From contig DKUU01000007.1 of assembly GCA_002490835.1 (NCBI GenBank), positions 153,417 through 190,614 on the forward strand: 37,198 nucleotides of DNA, given 5' to 3'. How positions within the stretch are numbered: position 1 is the first letter of the stretch; each line of letters opens with the position of its first letter. The position numbers were made by a program, and so were the translations under genes. The DNA is from Lachnospiraceae bacterium UBA7196. GTDB lineage: Bacteria; Bacillota; Clostridia; Lachnospirales; Lachnospiraceae. The notes below the pieces were generated by a model. The model was not told the origin of the DNA and searched no databases. It saw only the letters and a program-made list of their open reading frames with translations. This document shows, piece by piece, positions 16,162 through 24,258 of the stretch.

Positions 16162-18120
16162 ATGGCGGAAAATAAACGGGAACGGATGCGGGAACTGACC
16201 GCGCTTTTAAATAAGGCTTCCGAGGCATATTACGCGAAGGACGAGGAGATCATGTCGAATTTCGAGTATGACAGGCTCTATGATGAGCTGGCGACGCTCG
16301 AAAAAGAGACGGGTGTTATTTTTGCGGACAGCCCTACGGTCAAGGTGGGGTATGAGGCGGTGGACGAGCTGCCGAAGGAGCGTCATGAGACCCCCATGCT
16401 CTCTCTGGCAAAGACGAAGAGCAGGGAGGAGCTGCAGGATTGGTTAAATGGGAAAAAGGGCCTTCTGTCATGGAAACTTGACGGTCTGACCATCGTTTTG
16501 ACCTACAGGAACGGAAAACTGGAAAAGGCGGTCACCAGAGGAAACGGCGAGGTGGGCGAAGTGGTCACGGGAAATGCCAGAGTGTTCCGCAATCTGCCGC
16601 TTTCCATCCCCTATCAGGGGGAGCTGGTGCTGCGGGGCGAGGCAGTCATCACCTACAGTGATTTTGAGAAGCTGAACCGCGAGATCGAGGACGAGCAGGC
16701 GAAATACAAAAATCCCAGAAACCTTTGCAGCGGCAGCGTCAGGCAGCTTGACAATCAGGTCACGGCGGGCAGGAACGTGCGCTTTTTTGCCTTTTCGCTG
16801 GTGCGGGCCGACGCGGACTTCCACAATGCGCGAAAAGAACAGTTTGCATTCTTGGAAAAGCAGGGCTTCGAGGTGGTGGAGTATCGGGAGGTAGATCCGG
16901 ACACGATATTAGATAACATTAGTTATTTTGAAGAGAAGATCAAAATCTATGACGTGCCGTCGGATGGCCTTGTTTTAACCTATGATGATATGGCTTACGG
17001 CGCGTCTTTAGGCAGGACCGCTAAATTTCCGCGGGATTCCATTGCCTTCAAATGGGCGGATGAACTGCGGGAGACGACGCTTTTGGAGATGGAGTGGAGC
17101 GCCAGCCGCACGGGGCTGATCAATCCGGTGGCTATCTTTGAACCGGTGGAACTGGAAGGGACGACGGTGAGCCGCGCTTCTGTTCATAATATCAGCATTG
17201 TCAGAGGGCTGAAGCTGGGGATCGGGGATCGGATCACGGTCTATAAGGCGAATATGATCATTCCCCAGATCGCGGAAAACCTGACAGGAAGCGATAGTCT
17301 GGAGATTCCCGCGCACTGCCCTGTCTGTGGCAAGCCCACCCGCATCAGTCAGGAAAACGACGTGCAGACCCTCTACTGTGATAATCCGGACTGTGATGCC
17401 AAGAAGAGCAAGGCCTTTACCCTCTTTGTGAGCAGGGACGCCCTTAATGTGGACGGTCTTTCGGAGTCTACGCTGGAAAAGTTTCTGGCAAAGGGTTTCC
17501 TGCACAGCTTTGCGGACCTTTTCCGGCTGGGACGGTATCAGGAGGAGATCACGCAGATGGAGGGCTTCGGGGAAAAGTCGTGGCGCAATCTTTCAGAGAG
17601 CTTGGACCGGGCCAGAAATACCACGCTGCCCCGCCTTATCTACGGGCTGGGGATCGAGAATATCGGCGTGGCAAACGCCAAGCTTCTGTGCAGGCAGTTC
17701 GACTATGATTTGAAGGCGCTGCAAAACGCTTCGCAGGAAGAACTTGCCGCAATCGACGGTATCGGTGAGGTGATCGCCAAGAGCATTTACGATTTCTTTC
17801 ACGATGAGAAGGCGATGGAGCAGCTTGCCGACCTGCTGACGGAGATTGTGATCGAGGAGAAGCCGGCGCAGGAGGGCGCGCAGTCCCTTGCGGGCATGAG
17901 TTTTGTGATCACGGGAAGCCTTGCGCATTTTGAAAACAGGAACGCGTTAAAGGAGGAAATCGAGCGGCGTGGGGGAAAGGTGACGGGCAGCGTGACGGGA
18001 AAGACGGTCTGCCTGATCAATAATGACACCGCTTCTCAGTCTTCTAAGAATAAGAAGGCGAAGGAGCTGGGCGTGAAGATCATGTCCGAGGAGGACTTTA
18101 TGGCGGAATATCTGGAATAG
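16162..18120 (+). CDS. ligA: NAD+-dependent DNA ligase, divergent active site
   Basis: 652 residues, slightly short for LigA. Order: Ia NAD-binding helix pair (about 1-65), adenylation domain with nucleophile K105 in WKLDGLT, OB fold, zinc finger with C386, C389, C406, C411, helix-hairpin-helix repeats (about 440-570), BRCT domain (about 575-652). It seals nicks using NAD+. Several contacts that are nearly constant in LigA differ: the Glu before the Lys motif is Ser/Trp, GED(I/V)T reads GEVVT, NPRNAAAGS reads NPRNLCSGS, and the Lys of DGVVIK aligns with T273 (DGLVLT); K297 in AFK is kept. It is full length with every domain, so it is probably functional. Alignment by eye. Confidence 0.9.
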   Translation: MAENKRERMRELTALLNKASEAYYAKDEEIMSNFEYDRLYDELATLEKETGVIFADSPTVKVGYEAVDELPKERHETPMLSLAKTKSREELQDWLNGKKGLLSWKLDGLTIVLTYRNGKLEKAVTRGNGEVGEVVTGNARVFRNLPLSIPYQGELVLRGEAVITYSDFEKLNREIEDEQAKYKNPRNLCSGSVRQLDNQVTAGRNVRFFAFSLVRADADFHNARKEQFAFLEKQGFEVVEYREVDPDTILDNISYFEEKIKIYDVPSDGLVLTYDDMAYGASLGRTAKFPRDSIAFKWADELRETTLLEMEWSASRTGLINPVAIFEPVELEGTTVSRASVHNISIVRGLKLGIGDRITVYKANMIIPQIAENLTGSDSLEIPAHCPVCGKPTRISQENDVQTLYCDNPDCDAKKSKAFTLFVSRDALNVDGLSESTLEKFLAKGFLHSFADLFRLGRYQEEITQMEGFGEKSWRNLSESLDRARNTTLPRLIYGLGIENIGVANAKLLCRQFDYDLKALQNASQEELAAIDGIGEVIAKSIYDFFHDEKAMEQLADLLTEIVIEEKPAQEGAQSLAGMSFVITGSLAHFENRNALKEEIERRGGKVTGSVTGKTVCLINNDTASQSSKNKKAKELGVKIMSEEDFMAEYLE

Positions 18121-18147
18121 AAGGGTTGGAAAGCGTTGACAGGAGAA

Positions 18148-18184
18148 GGCAGGAGCAGAGGGGAGTCTGTTCCTGCCCTTTTTA
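18148..18184 (+). terminator. Terminator after ligA
   Basis: GGCAGGA (18148-18154) pairs with TCCTGCC (18171-18177), with an extra inner CAG/CTG pair, followed by CTTTTTAG. Confidence 0.75.
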
Positions 18185-18274
18185 GTTTCGTTTGTTATTT
18201 ATAGGAAATGGGGAAAAATATAATATTGTCGGAATAGAGAAGTTTTCTTATTTTGACAGAAAGGAGAAGAGGAG

Positions 18275-18877
18275 ATGGCAAGTGTGTATGGCTATGTGCG
18301 TGTCAGCAGCCGGGATCAGAATGAGGACAGGCAGATGCTTGCGCTGCGGGAACTGGCGGTTGCAGACAAAAATATCTTTATGGATAAGCAGTCGGGAAAG
18401 GATTTTGAGCGTCCGGCATATAAGCGTATGCTGCGGCGTATGAGAAAAAACGATCTGCTCTATATCAAAAGCATCGACCGGCTGGGACGCAATTATGGGG
18501 AGATTTTGGAGCAGTGGCAAATGCTAACCAAGGAAAAGGAGATCGATATCGTGGTGCTTGATATGCCGCTTTTGGATACCCGCAGGGGAAAAGATCTGAT
18601 GGGGATGTTCTTAAGCGATATTGTTTTGCAGGTGCTGTCCTTTGTGGCGGAAAATGAGCGGTCGAATATCAGACAACGGCAGGCGGAAGGCATTGCGGCA
18701 GCAAAAGCGAGAGGCGTTAAGTTTGGACGTCCGCCCATTCCTTATCCGGAAAATTTCGGGGAAGTGTATCAGGAATGGCGAAGCAAAAAAATAACACTTC
18801 GTCAGGCCGCGGATGCCTGTGAAATGCCGATTGGAACATTTTATGGAAAAGCAGCAAAATTTGAGGGCTGCAATTAA
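18275..18877 (+). CDS. Small serine recombinase (resolvase/invertase family)
   Basis: 200 residues. The N-terminal catalytic domain carries the nucleophile in YGYVRVSSRDQN (S11 by analogy), the conserved DRLGRNYGEIL stretch (about 68-78, with the active-site Arg) and a long helix ending FVAENERSNIRQRQ. The C-terminal part (about 150-200) is a short helix-turn-helix (LRQAADACEMPIGTFY). Such enzymes cut and rejoin DNA at paired short sites and either resolve or invert the DNA between. A pair of 17-bp inverted repeats starts 17 bp behind the gene, and the segment between them points a promoter at glycosyltransferase genes. This strongly suggests an invertase rather than a transposon resolvase. 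AAAGGAGAAGAGG precedes the ATG; a TATAAT box at 18219-18224 lacks a clear -35. Confidence 0.9.
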   Translation: MASVYGYVRVSSRDQNEDRQMLALRELAVADKNIFMDKQSGKDFERPAYKRMLRRMRKNDLLYIKSIDRLGRNYGEILEQWQMLTKEKEIDIVVLDMPLLDTRRGKDLMGMFLSDIVLQVLSFVAENERSNIRQRQAEGIAAAKARGVKFGRPPIPYPENFGEVYQEWRSKKITLRQAADACEMPIGTFYGKAAKFEGCN

Positions 18878-18941
18878 GATAAGCTGAATTTGTAAATGTG
18901 TACTTTTGCAAAAACTTACATATCTTCTTTCATAGTTTATT

Positions 18942-18970
18942 AGTCTATCATAAAAGCAATGATTATTCAA
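18942..18970 (-). promoter_or_regulatory. Weaker leftward promoter-like boxes inside the inverton
   Basis: On the minus strand TTGAAT (18970-18965), 17-bp spacer, TAGACT (18947-18942). If real, it would give antisense RNA over the recombinase gene now, and would face the glycosyltransferases after inversion. Each box matches consensus at four of six positions. Confidence 0.3.
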
Positions 18971-18984
18971 TTGTTTTTTTCTTT

Positions 18985-19013
18985 TTCACGTATTTTTGCG
19001 TCATTTCTATAAT
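18985..19013 (+). promoter_or_regulatory. Rightward promoter inside the inverton
   Basis: TTCACG (18985-18990), 17-bp spacer, TATAAT (19008-19013). It would start transcripts about 90 bp before the GT2 gene at 19110, crossing the right repeat. Confidence 0.55.
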
Positions 19014-19109
19014 ATTCGCCTGTTTTTTCCACAGATCAGCCCTAAAAAAGTTTTTCTGCAAAAGTACACATTTCAAAAAAACCACGAAATGTTGTACAGG
19101 AGAGGGATT

Positions 19110-20045
19110 ATGACAGCGGATTATGCAGTCGTTGTGGTGACGTACAACAGGCTTGAACTTTTGAAGGAATGTCTAAAACAGGTTGAAAATCAGACGGTTC
19201 CGGCACAAAAGATCATCGTGGTGGACAATGCGTCCACGGACGGCACTGCAGAATATCTGCGGGAATACAAGGGAAAAGACAGGCGATACCGGATCATTAC
19301 CTGTGTAGAAAATCTGGGTGGCGCAGGGGGATTCGAAAAAGGGATACAGGCGTCAACAGAGGAAACGGCTGACTGTGTGCTGTTGATCGATGATGATGCG
19401 ATTCTTGATATGAATTACATGGAAAAGATCATGGAGGCAAAGCAGCGCTATCCGGATTATCAGGCTTTTGCTGGTACCGTAATGTCGGAGGGCAGAATCG
19501 ATACATTTCATCGCAGAAATATAGCCAGACCGGGACTGCGGCTGATCAACTGTCCGGAAGAAAGCTATATAGGAAAAAATGCGGGACAGCCCTTTGCCTG
19601 TGATATCGCTTCTTTCTGCGGCATGGTGGTCGATCGCGAGCTGGTCGTAAAGGCTGGCCTGCCGTGCAGCGAATACTTCATATGGTTTGACGATACCGAA
19701 TATTCCATGCGGATCAACCGCTATACGCGGTTTTTAGTCATACCGGACGCCAGACTGGATCACAGAACTGCGGCGGAGGGGCCAAAACATCCCCATCGAC
19801 GTTATGACTGGAAGGAGTATTACGGGATCAGAAACCGTATCCTCTGTGTAAAGAAGCATGGAAATGTAATAGACAGGGCCGTGAACGGAGCGGATATGTT
19901 CTGTCATATCGTATTCCGCAACTGGCTGTTTGGCGTGATCAATATGGATGACTATGACTGGGCATATGAGAACCGTCTGGTCAGGGAAGCTTACAGGGAT
20001 GCAAAGACGTCGGATACTGACCGTAAAGGCATTCCGGAATTCTGA
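19110..20045 (+). CDS. GT2-family glycosyltransferase (galactofuranosyl/rhamnosyl type)
   Basis: 311 residues from ATG 19110, preceded by AGGAGAGG; a longer upstream frame has no ribosome site and would cross the inverted repeat. The GT-A fold is visible: VVVVTYNRLELLKECL (7-22), VVDNASTDGT (37-46), ENLGGAGGFEKG (67-78), metal-binding LLIDDDAILD (D94-D96) and WFDDTEYSMR in the acceptor region. The GG-AGGF motif and the downstream partner point to the galactofuranosyltransferase-like branch. It acts at the cytoplasmic face in glycan assembly. It is the first gene behind the invertible promoter and is therefore the likely switched gene. Donor sugar is not proven. Confidence 0.85.
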   Translation: MTADYAVVVVTYNRLELLKECLKQVENQTVPAQKIIVVDNASTDGTAEYLREYKGKDRRYRIITCVENLGGAGGFEKGIQASTEETADCVLLIDDDAILDMNYMEKIMEAKQRYPDYQAFAGTVMSEGRIDTFHRRNIARPGLRLINCPEESYIGKNAGQPFACDIASFCGMVVDRELVVKAGLPCSEYFIWFDDTEYSMRINRYTRFLVIPDARLDHRTAAEGPKHPHRRYDWKEYYGIRNRILCVKKHGNVIDRAVNGADMFCHIVFRNWLFGVINMDDYDWAYENRLVREAYRDAKTSDTDRKGIPEF

Positions 20046-20088
20046 TAAAAGGGAAATTTGCATACGCGGAGAGGAGTACGCTTCGAAA

Positions 20089-21888
20089 GTGAAGATTCAG
20101 GATGTTTTATGGCCCAAGGACGGGATATGTACGGATGTGGAAATGTATTACCATTCCGATTATAAGAGAGCTTTTATCAAAGAAGAGGATATCTTCATTC
20201 TGTTTCAAAAAGGCGGCGTTGTGACGACAGATACCTATTTTAACAGTCTGTCGATCGAAAAGTGGAGGAAGTATACAAAAGTCAGCAGGGTGCTGCTTAC
20301 GCTTTCCCTGCAGGGGCAATTTAATGTAAGTCTGTGCTGGAAACAGAAAATCAATGATATGTATGTGGAACGGGAATTGAAGAATATTACGGTAAACGCG
20401 GACAGCAGGAGAGAGATTACACTGGAATTTCCCGAGGAGACAAAGGGGATGTTCTATTTCCGGCTGGAGGCGCTGGAAGAGGAAAGTAAATTCTTCGGGG
20501 GCTATTATGACGCAGAGATACAGGACGATTGCCGCCCTGTAAAGATTGGCATTGTAGTCTGTACATACAGGCGGGAAAAGTATGTATGCGAAAATGTCAA
20601 ACTGATCAAAAAGGATATTATTGAGAATCCCGAAAGTCCGTTGTACGGCAGATTGGAAATGTATATTTCCGACAATGGGAAAACGTTGGAAGCTTACGGC
20701 CTTGCAAGTGAAAATATACATATTTTCCCGAATAAAAATGCGGGCGGTGCGGGCGGTTTTACAAGAGGGATGATCGAAATCCTAAAGCGTCCGCAAAAAG
20801 GGATTACCCATGTATTGCTGATGGATGATGATGTGGTGGTTGATACGGCGTCCATACTGAAAACCGCCGCGATCCTGTCGCTGTTAAAAGAGGAGTATGC
20901 CGACGCTTTTATCGGCGGAGCTATGCTGCGGTCTGACCAGAGGAATATACAGGTTGAATCAGGGGCGGCATGGAACGCGGGAAATCTTGTGCCGTTAAAG
21001 CAAAATCTGGATCTGCGTCTTTGGCAGAACTGTCTGTTAAACGAGCAAGAGGAATATCGGGAATATAATGCGTGGTGGTACTGCTGTTTCCCGATGGATA
21101 TTGTCAATGCGGACAACCTGCCGCTTCCCATTTTTATAAGGGGCGACGATCTGGAATACGGACTCCGCAATATGAAAACGCTGATCCTGATGAACGGTAT
21201 CTGCGTCTGGCATGAGCCTTTTGAAAATAAATATTCTTCTTTTTTGGAATATTATATTATCCGTAACCGGTTGATTGATAACAGTTATCATTTTCCGGGA
21301 TGGGGAAAGAAGGAACTGATCCGGGAACTGATCCGGGAATACCGCAGGGAGGGCTATCTGTATCGGTATCAGAATGTGTCGTTGTACATGCGGGGGATCA
21401 GGGACTTCCTGAAGGGGATTGACTTTCTGGAACAGACAGACGCGGAGGAACTTCATAGACAGATCATGGCGTCCGGTTATCGGGCGGCACCAGCGGAACA
21501 GTTGGATGTGCCCTTTTACAATCGGGAGTATCAAAGAGGCTGCAGGGAGAAACATTCCGCCCTGCATGAGGCGGTAAGGCGGCTCACATTTAACGGGTAT
21601 CTGCTTCCGGCAAAGCATGTGCGGACGGTTCCTATGGCGACGGCAAGACCGGAATTTGTCTGGCGGGCGAAAACGATCCTGTTCTATGACATCGTGGAGA
21701 ACAAAGGATTTGTTACCCACAGGAGTTTGCGGACCTTTATCAGACAGGGATTTGAGGTGGTCGGGATGATATTTGTCATCTTGGCGAAGTATGGGAAGGC
21801 AAAACGCAGTTATATCAGCCGCGGGGGAGAGATAAGGCAGCTTGCGTTTTGGGAGAAGTATTTGGGGATGGAGGAGAGGGATTGTTGA
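20089..21888 (+). CDS. GlfT2-like galactofuranosyltransferase
   Basis: 599 residues from GTG 20089. The start is uncertain: GAGGAG lies 12 bases upstream, while the only upstream ATGs lie inside the previous gene; homologous proteins start near this point (KIQDVLWPK). Order: N-terminal beta-sandwich (about 1-148), GT-A domain (about 150-400) with VVCTYRREKYV, NKNAGGAGGFTRG (216-228) and metal-binding LLMDDDVVV (D246-D248), IFIRGDDLEYGLR acceptor/catalytic motif, then a helical C-terminal domain. This is the layout of mycobacterial GlfT2, which polymerises galactofuranose. It follows the GT2 gene by 43 bp and probably shares the inverton-driven transcript. UDP-galactopyranose mutase is not in the window. 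Confidence 0.8.
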   Translation: MKIQDVLWPKDGICTDVEMYYHSDYKRAFIKEEDIFILFQKGGVVTTDTYFNSLSIEKWRKYTKVSRVLLTLSLQGQFNVSLCWKQKINDMYVERELKNITVNADSRREITLEFPEETKGMFYFRLEALEEESKFFGGYYDAEIQDDCRPVKIGIVVCTYRREKYVCENVKLIKKDIIENPESPLYGRLEMYISDNGKTLEAYGLASENIHIFPNKNAGGAGGFTRGMIEILKRPQKGITHVLLMDDDVVVDTASILKTAAILSLLKEEYADAFIGGAMLRSDQRNIQVESGAAWNAGNLVPLKQNLDLRLWQNCLLNEQEEYREYNAWWYCCFPMDIVNADNLPLPIFIRGDDLEYGLRNMKTLILMNGICVWHEPFENKYSSFLEYYIIRNRLIDNSYHFPGWGKKELIRELIREYRREGYLYRYQNVSLYMRGIRDFLKGIDFLEQTDAEELHRQIMASGYRAAPAEQLDVPFYNREYQRGCREKHSALHEAVRRLTFNGYLLPAKHVRTVPMATARPEFVWRAKTILFYDIVENKGFVTHRSLRTFIRQGFEVVGMIFVILAKYGKAKRSYISRGGEIRQLAFWEKYLGMEERDC

Positions 21889-21944
21889 CAAATTTTGTCT
21901 TAATTCCTTCTGTTGGTGAAATAGCAGTATGAAGGTATGTCTGA

Positions 21945-22718
21945 TTATTCAAAAGAAATATTGTTTTGCCGCAAAAGCTCCTCCAGATAATTGACCTGCG
22001 AAGCCAATTTTTGATTAGAGGAAGCCAGATCATTAATCTTGGGTACGTAATAGGCAGCCGCTTCCTCCTTGCCTTTTGCAATGAGTTCCTCGGAACTTGT
22101 GCCGTATAGGTTTAACAGTCCTTCACATATTACCATAATAGAATCTCCTTTCATCCGGGTGTTTGCCGTGGTCAATTGGTGAAGATACTCCGCATATAGC
22201 GCCTGACCCTGATGTCTGCTGTAATCGTCGGCCAGACAGTTGATCAGAGAACTGTCAGACAGGTTGTCAGACAGACAGCGCAGATAAAGATTTTCGTCGG
22301 GAGGCAGTTCATAAGTGACGATAATCTGTATTTCAAAAGTTTCTTTATTGATATAATATATCCCTTTGGATATTTTTTCAACTATTAATTTGCGCTCTTT
22401 CCGTAAATGTTTTATCAGCTTCCGAGGGTAATGGAATGTCCGGAAAATGCGGGCGATATTCTTGGGGATAGCCTGTCCGGATAGTTTCCTGATGACCAAA
22501 AGGTCAATGCGGTAGCTGTTCCTGCCAAGGACATATTCCTTAAGGAACTGCAGCATATCCGCATAATCGCGCAGTTCAATCTCGATGGCGCAGGCAGCGG
22601 CTTCGTGCCAGTTAACGCGTGATTTGCGCTTGCGGGCAACGGGAACGGGGTGTGTCGGAACGGTTTGTAGTTTTTGATGACAGGCATCAGATGAAGATGA
22701 TGGATACATATTGGTCAT
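21945..22718 (-). CDS. Rpn-like PD-(D/E)XK family protein with internal deletion
   Basis: 257 residues. It contains EIELRDYADMLQFLKEYVLG, IDLLVIRK (about 71-78, possible nuclease motif) and KNIARIFRTF, as in the many Clostridial proteins related to Rpn recombination-promoting nucleases/putative transposases. In that family a block of some 50 residues containing DDFYK..GYA usually lies between RIFRT and YPRKLIKHL; here these two motifs are fused directly (RIFRTFHYPRKLIKHLRK), so a core piece is missing. The frame is otherwise open and ends in a coiled coil. A decayed copy lies at 30054-30390 and still has part of the missing block. Activity is doubtful. AAAGG seven bases before the ATG. Confidence 0.6.
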   Translation of the reverse strand: MTNMYPSSSSDACHQKLQTVPTHPVPVARKRKSRVNWHEAAACAIEIELRDYADMLQFLKEYVLGRNSYRIDLLVIRKLSGQAIPKNIARIFRTFHYPRKLIKHLRKERKLIVEKISKGIYYINKETFEIQIIVTYELPPDENLYLRCLSDNLSDSSLINCLADDYSRHQGQALYAEYLHQLTTANTRMKGDSIMVICEGLLNLYGTSSEELIAKGKEEAAAYYVPKINDLASSNQKLASQVNYLEELLRQNNISFE

Positions 22719-22739
22719 AGAAGTGCCTTTCTTTCACAG

Positions 22740-22759
22740 AAGCGGCGGTGATGCCGCTT
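22740..22759. repeat. Perfect 7-bp hairpin in the leader of the Rpn-like gene
   Basis: AAGCGGC (22740-22746), six-base loop, GCCGCTT (22753-22759). No T-run on either side. It would form in the 5' leader RNA of the minus-strand gene. It belongs to the 381-bp gene-free stretch 22719-23099, which otherwise holds only the promoters and hairpin listed separately. Confidence 0.4.
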
Positions 22760-22810
22760 AAGAATGTAAGATAAAACAGAAATACAAACAGATCATAAAA
22801 ATAAATATGA

Positions 22811-22838
22811 ACTATATGTATCACAGAATCGCAGGCAA
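22811..22838 (-). promoter_or_regulatory. Candidate promoter for the Rpn-like gene
   Basis: Minus strand: TTGCCT (22838-22833), 16-bp spacer, TATAGT (22816-22811), 92 bp before the start codon. Confidence 0.4.
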
Positions 22839-22966
22839 TACAAGCATATACGGAAATATAGGATATAGAAAAATGAAACAGAAAAGAGAAGGGCTGTAAG
22901 CAAAAAGGACAAGATATAGATGTCATAGATTAATGAACAGGCAAAAATAACAAGAACTTGTATTAT

Positions 22967-22984
22967 GCAATTTTAATAAATTGC
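22967..22984. repeat. AT-rich perfect hairpin before the sugar cassette
   Basis: GCAATTT, loop TAAT, AAATTGC. It lies directly beside the -35 box of the candidate promoter at 22985-23012 and could be an operator or only a chance hairpin. Confidence 0.35.
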
Positions 22985-23012
22985 TTGAGAAGCTTATCTT
23001 CAACGTTATTAT
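22985..23012 (+). promoter_or_regulatory. Candidate promoter of the aminosugar cassette
   Basis: TTGAGA (22985-22990), 16-bp spacer, TATTAT (23007-23012), 87 bp before the wecE-like start at 23100. Confidence 0.45.
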
Positions 23013-23099
23013 TTCGGATAAGGGTATTCAGTTAATCAAAAGGATCTTGAGTATAAAGAGGGAGCTTTCATTCTAACAGTGTGATTGAGGAGAAAGAAT

Positions 23100-24233
23100 A
23101 TGATTAATTTTAATGTACCGCCGACGACTGGTGAGGAAATCAATTTTATAAAGGATGCAATTGCGCTGGGGAAAATTTGCGGTGATGGAAAATATACCCA
23201 TATGTGCAGTGAATGGATCAGAGAAAAAACAGGTTCAGCAGGGGTACTGCTGACTACTTCTTGCACACACGCAACTGAATTGGCAGCAATCTTATGTGAT
23301 ATTAAGGCCGGAGATGAAATCATTATGCCTTCTTACACATTTGTCTCGACTGCGGATGCGTTTGTTCTACGGGGAGCGAAGGCTGTATTTGTAGATATCA
23401 GGCCGGATACGATGAATATCGATGAGAATATGATTGAATCTGCGATCACAGAAAAGACGAAGGCAATAGTACCGGTCCATTATGCGGGAGTGTCCTGTGA
23501 AATGGATAAAATTATGGAATTGGCAAAGAAGTATCATCTATTTGTCATTGAGGATGCTGCGCAGGGTATGTTGTCGTCTTATAAAGGGCAACAGTTAGGA
23601 ACAATTGGCGATATCGGATGTTACAGCTTTCATGAGACAAAGAATTATAGCATGGGTGAAGGCGGTGCGATCTTACTGAAAGATGGAGAGATGCTTGAAG
23701 AGGCGGAAATCATCAGGGAAAAGGGCACGAATCGAAGTAAATTTTTCAGAGGACAGATTGATAAATACACATGGGTAGCGGCAGGGTCTTCCTATCTGCC
23801 GAGTGAATTAAACGCGGCGTATCTTTGGGCACAGCTTTTGAAAGCGGATGAAATTTATGATAACAGGATGAAATCATGGAACAGATATTATGAGGAACTA
23901 AGCGGACTTGCAGAAGCCGGATACATAGAACTGCCGCATGTTCCCGGGGAATGTATGCACAATGGTCATATGTTTTACATTAAGGCGAAGGATCTGGAAG
24001 AGAGGACGAGGTTAATCTCGTATCTGAAAGAAAACGAAGTTATGTCGGTGTTTCATTATATTCCGCTGCATACAGCGCCGGCAGGGAAAAAGTACGGCGA
24101 ATTCAGAGGGGAGGACAGATATACGACTGTTGAGAGCGAAAGACTGGCAAGGCTGCCGCTGTATTATGGGCTCAGTGAGCAGGATCAGGGACAAGTAATC
24201 CATACAATTAAAAAATTCTATAAAAAGAAATAG
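23100..24233 (+). CDS. wecE: dTDP-4-amino-4,6-dideoxyhexose transaminase (WecE/RffA type)
   Basis: 377 residues from ATG 23100, with GAGGAG at 23086-23091; WecE of enterobacteria is almost the same length. PLP-dependent aminotransferase of the DegT/DnrJ/EryC1 family: opening INFNVPPTTGEE, GDEIIMPSYTFVSTADAFVLRG (71-92), cofactor residues in IEDAAQG (D152) and Schiff-base lysine K181 in FHETKNYSMGEGG. The family turns a dTDP-4-keto-6-deoxyhexose into a 4-amino-4,6-dideoxy sugar, using glutamate. It starts a cassette with a hydratase and a sugar N-acyltransferase. Whether the product has gluco or galacto configuration cannot be read from the sequence; the rffG/H-like genes for the keto-sugar are elsewhere. 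Confidence 0.85.
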   Translation: MINFNVPPTTGEEINFIKDAIALGKICGDGKYTHMCSEWIREKTGSAGVLLTTSCTHATELAAILCDIKAGDEIIMPSYTFVSTADAFVLRGAKAVFVDIRPDTMNIDENMIESAITEKTKAIVPVHYAGVSCEMDKIMELAKKYHLFVIEDAAQGMLSSYKGQQLGTIGDIGCYSFHETKNYSMGEGGAILLKDGEMLEEAEIIREKGTNRSKFFRGQIDKYTWVAAGSSYLPSELNAAYLWAQLLKADEIYDNRMKSWNRYYEELSGLAEAGYIELPHVPGECMHNGHMFYIKAKDLEERTRLISYLKENEVMSVFHYIPLHTAPAGKKYGEFRGEDRYTTVESERLARLPLYYGLSEQDQGQVIHTIKKFYKKK

Positions 24234-24258
24234 AAGACAAGTAAAAGGGAAAAAGAAA

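Larger units (their letters stand above)
18894..19073. repeat. Candidate invertible DNA segment flanked by 17-bp inverted repeats
   Basis: AAATGTGTACTTTTGCA (18894-18910) recurs as its exact reverse complement at 19057-19073, and similarity continues inward with one base gained (runs of A then CTT). The enclosed 146 bp contain no gene, are very AT-rich and hold promoter-like boxes on both strands, the better one reading to the right. The arrangement (recombinase gene, inverted-repeat-bounded promoter, surface-glycan genes) is that of phase-variable invertons known from gut bacteria. Inversion itself is inferred; only one orientation is seen here. In this orientation the stronger promoter faces the glycosyltransferase genes (ON). 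Confidence 0.7.

Noticed and set aside
20107..21891. Several long minus-strand frames opposite the GlfT2-like gene
   Set aside because: The plus-strand frame has clear glycosyltransferase motifs over its full length; the opposite frames have none.
21892..21906. GACAAATTTTGTC hairpin after the GlfT2-like gene as terminator
   Set aside because: One-base loop and no T-run; too weak to call.
23085..23099. TTG at 23085 as the start of the aminotransferase
   Set aside because: It overlaps the GAGGAG ribosome site that serves the ATG at 23100, where the family's usual N-terminus begins.
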